Of a stretch of 11,349 bases of DNA, positions 5,898-11,270 are shown piece after piece. The position numbers were made by a program, and so were the translations under genes. The stretch comes from Candidatus Gastranaerophilales bacterium (lineage in GTDB: Bacteria; Cyanobacteriota; Vampirovibrionia; Gastranaerophilales; Gastranaerophilaceae), in contig CALUUL010000054.1 of NCBI GenBank assembly GCA_944323945.1, positions 1-11,349 of the forward strand. The letters are read 5' to 3'. The notes under the pieces are model-generated. The model did not search any database. It was not told the DNA's origin and worked only from the letters and a program-made list of their open reading frames with translations. Positions within the stretch are counted from its first letter, which is position 1. Each line of letters opens with the position of its first letter.

Positions 5898-6139
5898 AAG
5901 CAAGCCCCTTTATTGATACATTCTACTTGTGTGTTTCTTTGTTTCATAATTATAGAGATTGTTTTCATTGTGTGCATAAGATATACATGCGTGAGAGCTA
6001 TAGTTAATATTAAAAATAAGATAAATTGCTTATATTTTTTAATCTCTTTTTTCTTTTCCCAAATGCAATCCTTCATAAAATCTTCATACTTCTCTTTTAG
6101 TTCTTCATGCTTTTTTTTGAATTTGTCTTTACTTGTCAT
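5894..6139 (-). CDS. small single-pass membrane protein
   Basis: An 81-residue protein with a lysine/glutamate-rich N-terminal helix (1-37, probably coiled coil) followed by one membrane segment at about 38-55 (KQFILFLILTIALTHVYLM), then a short basic tail with Cys74 and Cys80. The many positive residues before the membrane segment place the N-terminus inside. GGAGG lies 8 bases before the ATG at 6139, and the stop overlaps the next ATG (ATGA), so it is a real, translationally coupled gene. Function unknown. Small holin-like, superinfection-exclusion or anchor proteins of phages have similar size, but nothing here singles one out. Confidence 0.7.
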   Translation of the reverse strand: MTSKDKFKKKHEELKEKYEDFMKDCIWEKKKEIKKYKQFILFLILTIALTHVYLMHTMKTISIIMKQRNTQVECINKGACL

Positions 6140-6249
6140 TTTTAATCCTCCAATTAATTTGTATTTACTGCTGTTGTGTTATTCCTTCACTTCTGTGGTT
6201 ACGATTATTTTTATTATTACTTTTATATGATTGATTGTTCATTAATGAT
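6140..6249. other. gene-poor gap inside the leftward operon
   Basis: A 110-base AT-rich gap between the replication-initiator-like gene and the small membrane protein gene, the largest break in this operon. It holds the GGAGG site of the downstream gene near its left end. I see no clear hairpin followed by T on the - strand and no good promoter. A 25-codon frame (6242-6165) rich in Asn and Gln lacks a ribosome site and is not called. Confidence 0.4.
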
Positions 6250-6756
6250 TTATTGAGAATTTATTAACAAAGCATTAAGTTTTTCAATTAAATCCTCTAT
6301 ATCCTTTTTCTTATCTTCATTTGGAGCTTGCTGCATATTTTTTTGTAAAGCAATTTCAATTTCGTGTATTTCGTGATTAAATTCCATAGAGAACAAATTC
6401 TGTAGCTCGTAATTATTCAACAGCTCGAATTCTCTTAATAAAGACTTGGCAATAGTTACAGGGTTTTTTATCATTCCCTTTGTATATTTAAAAAATTTGT
6501 GGATATATATAAGATTTTCGTCCTCCAAGAATCTTATCATCTGCAAGTTATCTAAACTTTTTAAAATCTCTATTACTTCTTTTATGTCTAAACTGCAATC
6601 GCACGCAACATATTGTGGCATTATATTAAATATACCTGTCTGTGAAGTCTGTTTGTTTGTTATCAAGTTCAAATACACAAGTTTCGCTGTTGATGATAAT
6701 TTAGTAAATTTTCGACTCTGCCATATCGATTTATAGACGGGGTTGTAATTGCCCAT
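6250..6756 (-). CDS. phage replication-initiator-like winged-helix protein
   Basis: A 168-residue protein. The N-terminal pattern Y-x-P-V-Y-K-S-I-W-x-S-R-K-F-x-K-L-S-S-T-A-K-L-V-Y-L-N-L-I-T-N and T-G-I-F-N-I (residues 41-46), then E-V-I-E-I-L-K-S-L and I-Y-I-H-K-F-F-K-Y-x-K-G-M-I-K-N-P, is typical of the N-terminal winged-helix domain of phage DnaD-like or replisome-organiser proteins. The usual C-terminal DnaD/DnaB2 domain is not obvious; instead there is a helical charged tail (115-168). The likely role is binding an origin and recruiting replication proteins. It starts one base after the primase stop, with GGAGGGGG about 8 bases before the ATG (within the end of the primase gene), so the two are co-translated. 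The origin was not located. Confidence 0.75.
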   Translation of the reverse strand: MGNYNPVYKSIWQSRKFTKLSSTAKLVYLNLITNKQTSQTGIFNIMPQYVACDCSLDIKEVIEILKSLDNLQMIRFLEDENLIYIHKFFKYTKGMIKNPVTIAKSLLREFELLNNYELQNLFSMEFNHEIHEIEIALQKNMQQAPNEDKKKDIEDLIEKLNALLINSQ

Positions 6757-6757
6757 T

Positions 6758-7681
6758 TTACACCCCCTCCAAACATTTTTTAGCCGTTCTTATAAGATAA
6801 TCCGCTCTTTTCATCTTGAGCTTGTGTAAATCATCTTTTTGAGCTACGTAGAGGCTGGATTTAAAGGCTTCTATTGAGTAATCTATATCATAACCAGTCC
6901 AGTACATAATTTTTGCCATTAATGCGAGGTCGCACCTGCTCTCGTCTTTAAAAAGTCTGTTTCCTTGCCAGAGTTGCGTAAATTTCTTGTCTGTCTGCAA
7001 GCCTTCTTTTAGCTTGTTAGAATAATTTATTTTATTGTTAAATGATTTTAAGTTTATGTGTAGGTGTTTATCGCAAAAGGCATTAAGTTCAGATTGACAA
7101 TTTTTAAGTGAGCTATTTGGTTGTAGTACATTCCCAGTTAGTGCAATATAGCGTTCATGGTCGTAACATTCTAAACTCTTGCACCAATTGTATCGACTGA
7201 TTTTACACCTGCAATCGTCTTTCTTTTTTCCAAAGAATAAAATGTGCATGCCAGTTTGACTCTGACTGATTTCTATGTATGTTCCACTAAAGCTATCAAG
7301 AATTTCTTGTACTTCTTTTGGTAGTTTTTTACTATTTGATATACATTTATCGATATCAATAGCACAAATGTTCCCCATTGAAGTTTCGCCTAAAATTATA
7401 CCTACTCCAGTTGCGATTTTATGCTTTTCAAGAGCTTTTATAGCCGTTTGAAGGTCAACAAAATGCTTTTTGTTATTAATCCCTATCGCCTTACCAGTCA
7501 AAGGGCTTATCGGGCGTTTTAAATGGTTGTATAAAATAAAAATTTTTTCATTTTTCAAAGAGTTAAACCCTCTTAAAATACCATAATGCTTGCTTTTTGA
7601 GCTGAATTTTGCTATACTATTTTTGAAGTTTAAATTATTTTGCCCTTGTTTTTTATCAGGGGCATTTTCACTATTAAGCAT
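6758..7681 (-). CDS. AEP-type primase-polymerase
   Basis: A 307-residue protein from the ATG at 7681 (GAGG 6 bases upstream; GTG at 7693 is an alternative adding four residues). The N-terminal prim-pol fold shows G-V-G-I-I-L-G-E, the metal-binding D-I-D at Asp109/Asp111 (AIDIDKC), the S-Q-T-G-M-H motif ending at His146, and E-C-Y-D-H-E-R-Y-I-A-L-T-G at about 171-183, the third AEP motif region. A helix-bundle C-terminal domain follows (LWQGNRLFKDESRCDLALMA, then MYWTGYD, then KRADYLIRT), as in NrS-1-like and other phage or plasmid primases. No helicase domain is attached, so the host helicase or the initiator protein probably completes the replisome. It should prime and perhaps extend DNA for the element's own replication. 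The start overlaps the small upstream gene by 8 bases. Confidence 0.88.
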   Translation of the reverse strand: MLNSENAPDKKQGQNNLNFKNSIAKFSSKSKHYGILRGFNSLKNEKIFILYNHLKRPISPLTGKAIGINNKKHFVDLQTAIKALEKHKIATGVGIILGETSMGNICAIDIDKCISNSKKLPKEVQEILDSFSGTYIEISQSQTGMHILFFGKKKDDCRCKISRYNWCKSLECYDHERYIALTGNVLQPNSSLKNCQSELNAFCDKHLHINLKSFNNKINYSNKLKEGLQTDKKFTQLWQGNRLFKDESRCDLALMAKIMYWTGYDIDYSIEAFKSSLYVAQKDDLHKLKMKRADYLIRTAKKCLEGV

Positions 7682-7823
7682 TTTTGACCTCACTTTCTTT
7701 TTTCGTCCTTAATCCTGTTTTGATATACTCACTAAGCATTTGAGAATAATACTCATCAAACACTTGTTTAATTTTTTGCATTAATTCATCTGCTGGGCTT
7801 GTGTTTAAGCTGTTTTGTTGCAT
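7674..7823 (-). CDS. hypothetical 49-residue protein
   Basis: A short reading frame (MQQNSLNTSPADELMQKIKQ at its start) that fills the space between the 60-residue gene and the primase gene. The rest, VFDEYYSQMLSEYIKTGLRTKKES, is mostly helical. AGGA lies 3 bases before the ATG at 7823, slightly close, and the start overlaps the upstream gene by 19 bases while the stop overlaps the primase start by 8. These tight overlaps are typical of compact phage operons and support it being real. Function unknown. An internal ATG at 7781 would give a shorter version with a poorer site. Confidence 0.55.
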   Translation of the reverse strand: MQQNSLNTSPADELMQKIKQVFDEYYSQMLSEYIKTGLRTKKESEVKNA

Positions 7824-7987
7824 AGTTCCTGCTTTCTAGCCTTTTCGGCATTTCGTTTTTTATCTAACTTTAGTAACAGGCGAGAAAAACTAAAGAAATT
7901 AGCAGCAATTTCAAAAGCCTCATCCGTTGATGTGCATTGAAAATGTGCGCTAGTATCGTTAATAAATTTCTCGCTTGGTTGAGGCAT
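7805..7987 (-). CDS. hypothetical 60-residue protein
   Basis: No family recognised. The protein has a polar N-terminus (MPQPSEKFINDTSAHFQCTS), a middle hydrophobic-aromatic helix (DEAFEIAANFFSFSRLLLKL) and a very basic C-terminus (DKKRNAEKARKQELCNK). A small DNA- or protein-binding role is possible from the charge pattern alone. AGAGG lies 6 bases before the ATG at 7987, and the ATG directly follows the stop of the HTH gene, so both come from the promoter region to the right. Confidence 0.65.
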   Translation of the reverse strand: MPQPSEKFINDTSAHFQCTSTDEAFEIAANFFSFSRLLLKLDKKRNAEKARKQELCNKTA

Positions 7988-8173
7988 TTAAACCTCTTGA
8001 TAAGTTTGTTGTAATTGCTTGATAGCATTAACAACACGCTTAAATTGTTGTTCTGTAAGCTCATTTCTCAACATTCGAGAAAAAGAGCTATCCTGTAATC
8101 CCATAGCTTCAGCAATTTCATAGTGCTTGAAGCGTGATTTTTTAATAATGTCTTTGATTTTAATATTTTTCAT
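7988..8173 (-). CDS. small HTH regulator, first gene of the replication operon
   Basis: A 61-residue protein with a helix-turn-helix: I-K-D-I-I-K-K-S-R-F-K-H-Y-E-I-A-E-A-M-G-L-Q-D-S-S-F-S-R-M-L-R-N-E-L, followed by a helix V-V-N-A-I-K-Q-L. The E-I-A-x-x-M-G-x-x-x-S-S-F-S-R-M-L-R core is common in small phage and Firmicute regulators. AAGGGG lies 3 to 8 bases before the ATG at 8173. It diverges from the XRE regulator at 8306 across an intergenic region with repeated half-sites, the layout of a Cro/CI-type switch, so a Cro-like role is likely. It leads the replication operon and would therefore be made early after induction. Confidence 0.75.
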   Translation of the reverse strand: MKNIKIKDIIKKSRFKHYEIAEAMGLQDSSFSRMLRNELTEQQFKRVVNAIKQLQQTYQEV

Positions 8174-8188
8174 TAATCCCCTTTCTAT

Positions 8189-8216
8189 AAAGAATTATTC
8201 TTTACCTTAGAATAAG
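8189..8216. promoter_or_regulatory. operator cluster between the divergent regulators
   Basis: AAAGAATTATTCTTT (8189-8203) is a perfect 15-base palindrome with a central T, and CTTAGAATAAG (8206-8216) is a second with a 3-base centre. Half-sites AGAAT/ATTCT/AGAAT begin at 8191, 8198 and 8209. This is the expected form of a binding site for dimeric regulators. It lies 16 bases upstream of the leftward HTH start and just upstream of the rightward -35 box, so either neighbouring regulator could bind here. Confidence 0.5.
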
Positions 8217-8221
8217 CATAG

Positions 8222-8249
8222 TTTACAATAATTTTTGTTGATATATAAT
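8222..8249 (+). promoter_or_regulatory. promoter of the rightward XRE regulator gene
   Basis: TTTACA (8222-8227) and TATAAT (8244-8249) are 16 bases apart, with the ATG 56 bases downstream of the -10 box. The -35 box lies 5 bases right of the half-site cluster at 8189-8216, so binding there could affect it. The long AT-rich leader (about 50 bases) contains no strong ribosome site near the start; AAAGGA ends 14 bases before the ATG. Confidence 0.5.
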
Positions 8250-8305
8250 AAAAAATAAGAGCAAATTAAGTTAAATTTAAAATAAAAAGGAAATATATTT
8301 TACCA

Positions 8306-9247
8306 ATGAAAAAGAAAGAAAATAATAAAAATTCAAAACAAAAGTATTCAAATAAAGAGTATTCAGCAAAACAGATTGTAGATGCCATTCGCTTTGCAGG
8401 AAGATTAAAGAGGTTAAGAAACAAGCATAATCTTTCACATGAAACATTATCAGAAAAACTATTTGAAAATTGCGGCATTAGTATTTCGGTAAAAACACTA
8501 AAAAACTATGAGGTTATTGATGTTAATCATAGCAATTTTGGAGCTACTTTGGGAGCTGGTATGAAAAATATTCTTGCTCTAGCTGAATTTTTTGATGTTT
8601 CAGTTGATTATTTGCTAGGTAGAGCTGAATGCACCAATTTAACATACGAACAAATTTATAAAACTATGGGATTATCTGAAGAAGCAATTAATAGGCTTAT
8701 GGCAATAAAGAATGATACTAACACTTATCATTCAGAGGATAAATTTACCGTTATAGATGTTATTAATTTGATACTTACGGATAAAGAGTATAAATTTTCA
8801 AGGCTTTTAAGACATCTTTTAGAATATTTTAAACTTGCAAAATTTAAAAAAGAGGTTAATTTACAGAACAAAGAAAGAATAAAAAAGAATTTTGACAGGT
8901 ATGAGCAATATTCAAAACCTGATGAATGTATTTTGTTAAACTACTATTTAAAAACAGACGGTGTAGATATAGCACCAAGAAAATTAAGCAAACTAAAAAA
9001 AGAAAAGGAAGAAAAGTTATCCAAACTTGATGAAAAAACACAAAAAAATAATAGAAGTTTATTAGAACTATATAAGGTTATAGTAGCCGGTAAAAATGAT
9101 AAACTCAATGAAAAACTTGATTTTAACTTGTTTTATGCTCAAAGCTATTTAAAAGAAATTGTGCAAGATGTAGATATAGAAACATTAAATATTGAGCGCA
9201 CTGAAGAATTGCAAAACAAGATTGATAAGATACTTAAAAATGACTAA
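8306..9247 (+). CDS. XRE-family regulator with a long C-terminal region (right switch)
   Basis: A 313-residue protein. A basic N-terminus (1-20) is followed by a Cro/C1-type HTH at about 31-105 (FAGRLKRLRNKHNLSHETLS, then S-V-K-T-L-K-N-Y-E, ending in LAEFFDVSVDYLLGR), the standard form of repressors in Firmicute-type phages. A helical segment (MGLSEEAINRLMAI) and a long, charged, helix-rich C-terminal part (150-313) follow, with no LexA/S24 peptidase motif. Function of the C-terminal part is unknown; it could sense an inducing protein, as in satellite repressors (Stl-like). The gene diverges from the replication operon, so it is probably the repressor of replication. It ends 50 bases before the convergent HEPN gene. 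Confidence 0.85.
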   Translation: MKKKENNKNSKQKYSNKEYSAKQIVDAIRFAGRLKRLRNKHNLSHETLSEKLFENCGISISVKTLKNYEVIDVNHSNFGATLGAGMKNILALAEFFDVSVDYLLGRAECTNLTYEQIYKTMGLSEEAINRLMAIKNDTNTYHSEDKFTVIDVINLILTDKEYKFSRLLRHLLEYFKLAKFKKEVNLQNKERIKKNFDRYEQYSKPDECILLNYYLKTDGVDIAPRKLSKLKKEKEEKLSKLDEKTQKNNRSLLELYKVIVAGKNDKLNEKLDFNLFYAQSYLKEIVQDVDIETLNIERTEELQNKIDKILKND

Positions 9248-9285
9248 TTTTTTATATTATTATGCTGCAAAATTTGAAATTGCCC

Positions 9286-9305
9286 TAAAGTGAGTTTTTA
9301 TTTGG
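9286..9305. repeat. near copy of the attachment-like repeat (middle copy)
   Basis: TAAAGTGAGTTTTTATTTGG matches TAAAGTGAGTTTTTTATTGG (10964-10983) at 18 of 20 positions in the same orientation, and its core resembles the tRNA-end sequence at 66-77. It covers the last codons of the HEPN gene and the space before it. The two copies bracket the HEPN gene, as would be expected if that segment was added at an existing attachment site or by short-repeat recombination. Confidence 0.5.
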
Positions 9306-10797
9306 TAAAATCTAGGTTTACAATGTAATCATTCTTAAATTCTTCTGATAATACATTTTTTTCATATTTTTCATGAGCTTGATTATAAGCTTTAGTATTA
9401 TCTAAAAAATCTGTTATTTTAGGTGAATTATTTTGCATTTTGTTAAAGAAACTGTTATGATATAAAACAATTTTATCCCAAAGTCTGATATTTATAATCC
9501 AACCATCATAACTAATCATTTTAAGTATTATTACATATATATAATAGTAGTATATTCTTGTATGGTATAAATATTTTAGAATATCTGTTTCTATATCGTT
9601 TTCATAAGTAAAAGGCTCTCCATGGAACATATTGTTTCTTTTTTCAATAACTTTTTTTTCTTCTTTTGACCATTTTGGAATGTTATAAATCTCAAACGGC
9701 ATATTGTATTTATCGCCATTTGTAATAAAATTACTTATTTTTTTAGGAAGCTTTTCCTGTATTCTTTCTTTTATTAATGAATCTATTTCATCATGTTTAT
9801 CAAAAAAATCTTTTATAGCTGTCATGGCAGTTTTTTTTATTTTTTCAAAAAGCTTATCATCATCTATTATTTTTTCACCCTGACTGCTTCTTACCTCTCT
9901 AGTTACGGCTTCAAATGCACAAGCAAGCAAGACAAGTTTGTTTGATAATTGAAGCCTCGAAGAAGCACTATCTGATATATAGCTAATCGCAGTTTGTATG
10001 TGTTCTTTACTATAAATTATATTACATAATTCACAAAATTGTTCTAAGCTTAAACGGCATATTTCTTTTTGCATATGGTGTTCAAAATAAATTCTTGTAG
10101 CCGTAAGGTTAAGAGGGAAAATGTCAAAGTCCAAGTTTTTATTTGATGTCATAGGGTATGATTTTAAATATTCAATATTTTTAAAGCCATCCATATTTCC
10201 GCTTAATCTAAGATATATCTCCTTTTCGCCAATAAAGCTGCAAGAAAGAAATCCAATAGCGGTTTTTATGGCATTAGTTATTTTAAGAAATTCTTCTTCC
10301 TCAACTTCATCTTCAGAATAAATATATAATTTTTTTCCAATTATTGCTAAATGTATGTTATGTCCTTGAAATAAAAATTTTGAATATAATGACCCTGCTT
10401 CAAATAAAACATCAAAACTGTGGATTTTATCAGTTAAATTTAAAACTGACATATTTACACAACCTGGTGCGCCATAGTAATATTCATTGAGTTTTATTTC
10501 AAGGTTTATATGTTCAAAATCTTTTGCAATGTGTTGAATATTGGTAATAAAAGCCTTTTTAAAGTAATACCTGTCATTAACAGTAATATTGATATATTGC
10601 CCTAATGAATTGTTTGCTTTTCTGTATAAATTTGCTGCAACCTCTATATATGCATTTTCTTTGTTATCATCTATATATACTGGTACATCATTTATATCTA
10701 ATTCTTCTATTGTGCATTTATGGGATATGTTGTTGATATCATTAACTTTATTGTGAACACTTTTAAAAAATTTTCTTATATTTTGTATGTTCGACAT
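9298..10797 (-). CDS. ApeA-like HEPN protein, putative anti-phage RNase
   Basis: A 499-residue protein. The C-terminal half (about 250-450) is helical and holds L-V-L-L-A-C-A-F-E-A-V-T (289-300, Glu296) and RNNMFHGEPF, in which Arg387 and His392 form the R-x4-H signature of HEPN ribonucleases. A LACAFE-type helix, then R-N-x-x-x-H-G, is typical of the Apea-like HEPN group, found in abortive-infection defence proteins. The N-terminal half (1-245) is probably a mostly beta sensor region, with no named family seen. Both catalytic residues are present. Likely job: cutting RNA on phage infection and stopping the cell. No antitoxin gene is next to it, as in single-gene ApeA-type systems. The start is fixed by an in-frame stop just upstream; AGGAG lies 12 bases away, which is long. 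It is flanked by 20-base near repeats. Confidence 0.75.
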   Translation of the reverse strand: MSNIQNIRKFFKSVHNKVNDINNISHKCTIEELDINDVPVYIDDNKENAYIEVAANLYRKANNSLGQYINITVNDRYYFKKAFITNIQHIAKDFEHINLEIKLNEYYYGAPGCVNMSVLNLTDKIHSFDVLFEAGSLYSKFLFQGHNIHLAIIGKKLYIYSEDEVEEEEFLKITNAIKTAIGFLSCSFIGEKEIYLRLSGNMDGFKNIEYLKSYPMTSNKNLDFDIFPLNLTATRIYFEHHMQKEICRLSLEQFCELCNIIYSKEHIQTAISYISDSASSRLQLSNKLVLLACAFEAVTREVRSSQGEKIIDDDKLFEKIKKTAMTAIKDFFDKHDEIDSLIKERIQEKLPKKISNFITNGDKYNMPFEIYNIPKWSKEEKKVIEKRNNMFHGEPFTYENDIETDILKYLYHTRIYYYYIYVIILKMISYDGWIINIRLWDKIVLYHNSFFNKMQNNSPKITDFLDNTKAYNQAHEKYEKNVLSEEFKNDYIVNLDFTK

Positions 10798-10869
10798 ATT
10801 TTATAATTACTCCTAATACTTAATAATTTAGTTTATAGATAAAACTACTAATGTAATGCAGGTGCATAT

Positions 10870-10898
10870 ATTATACCTCTTTTATTTAAATTTGAAAG
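10870..10898 (-). promoter_or_regulatory. possible promoter of the HEPN gene
   Basis: On the - strand TATAAT (10875-10870) lies 72 bases before the ATG. CTTTCA (10898-10893), 17 bases further upstream, is a poor -35 match. GTGCATATA at 10862-10870 touches the -10 box and is identical to the left arm of the palindrome at 2442-2450, so the left XRE repressor could act here too. Confidence 0.35.
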
Positions 10899-10959
10899 TT
10901 AACTATAAAATAAATTTATGTTTATACTGCAAGTTTCAATAAAAAAGTTCTGAAATCGT

Positions 10960-10983
10960 CCAATAAAGTGAGTTTTTTATTGG
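10960..10983. repeat. candidate right attachment site within an inverted repeat
   Basis: CCAATAAA (10960-10967) and TTTATTGG (10976-10983) are perfect 8-base inverted arms around 8 bases. Inside lies GAGTTTTTTATT (10970-10981), an exact direct repeat of the tRNA-end sequence at 66-77. If it is attR, the element spans about 66-10981, and DNA from about 10982 on is the original neighbour of tRNA-Asn. The hairpin could also act as a terminator, but no T-run follows the stem. Confidence 0.4.
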
Positions 10984-11006
10984 AAAGGCTGTTTTTAGTA
11001 ACAAAA

Positions 11007-11028
11007 TGTAGGTTGGGTGAAACCCAAC
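11007..11028 (+). repeat. hairpin repeat, copy 1
   Basis: GTTGGGT-GAA-ACCCAAC (11012-11028) is a perfect hairpin preceded by TGTAG. The 22 bases are the exact reverse complement of 11249-11270. Similar GTAGGTTGGGT...ACCCAAC repeats are common between genes in cyanobacteria, which is the main hint to the host lineage. Confidence 0.8.
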
Positions 11029-11105
11029 GAATAAATTGGCTTTACCGTTTTATAGTAAGATATAAATAATAGAATACACAGCATTTGTAATTCATCGCGG
11101 ACAAG

Positions 11106-11126
11106 ATCCCGAAACAAGTTCGGGAT
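11106..11126. repeat. hairpin ATCCCGAA/TTCGGGAT
   Basis: Two perfect 8-base arms (11106-11113 and 11119-11126) around ACAAG, followed by GACA. Sequences of this form (GATCCCGAAACAAGTTCGGGATGAC-type) occur as scattered intergenic repeats in several bacterial genomes. Confidence 0.75.
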
Positions 11127-11163
11127 GACAATAATCAAACGTCATTTTGGATTTGAAATTGTC

Positions 11164-11184
11164 ATTCTGAATTTATTTCAGAAT
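11164..11184. repeat. hairpin ATTCTGAA/TTCAGAAT
   Basis: Two perfect 8-base arms (11164-11171 and 11177-11184) around TTTAT, preceded by GTC. It shares the GTCAT...ATCTT-like frame with the hairpin at 11106, mirrored, so the two may be parts of one composite repeat. Confidence 0.75.
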
Positions 11185-11248
11185 CTTAAAATGGTGAATG
11201 ATTAATATTAATGTTGCACAATTAATAAGGCTCTACAATGAATAAGTT

Positions 11249-11270
11249 GTTGGGTTTCACCCAACCTACA
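11249..11270 (-). repeat. hairpin repeat, copy 2 (inverted)
   Basis: Exact reverse complement of copy 1 (11007-11028), with hairpin GTTGGGT-TTC-ACCCAAC at 11249-11265. A third, partial copy (TTGGGTTTCAC, 11336-11346) is cut off near the end of the window. Copies 1 and 2 enclose about 220 bases with two further hairpins. Confidence 0.8.

Noticed and set aside
5877..6230. 117-codon hydrophobic frame on the + strand
   Set aside because: Antisense of a lysine-rich coiled-coil gene often reads as hydrophobic sequence; the - strand gene there has a strong ribosome site and an ATGA overlap.
6165..6242. 25-codon frame on the - strand rich in Asn and Gln
   Set aside because: No ribosome site, low complexity, and no overlap or coupling with neighbours; too short to support.
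7870..8064. 64-codon - strand frame across two small genes
   Set aside because: It overlaps two frames that each have ribosome sites and abut exactly; its sequence shows no domain.
10121..10321. 66-codon + strand frame inside the HEPN gene
   Set aside because: Serine-rich antisense shadow without a ribosome site.
10960..11005. Inverted repeat as a rho-independent terminator
   Set aside because: No T-run follows the stem on either strand at the right distance, and no gene is known to end here; an attachment-related role fits better.
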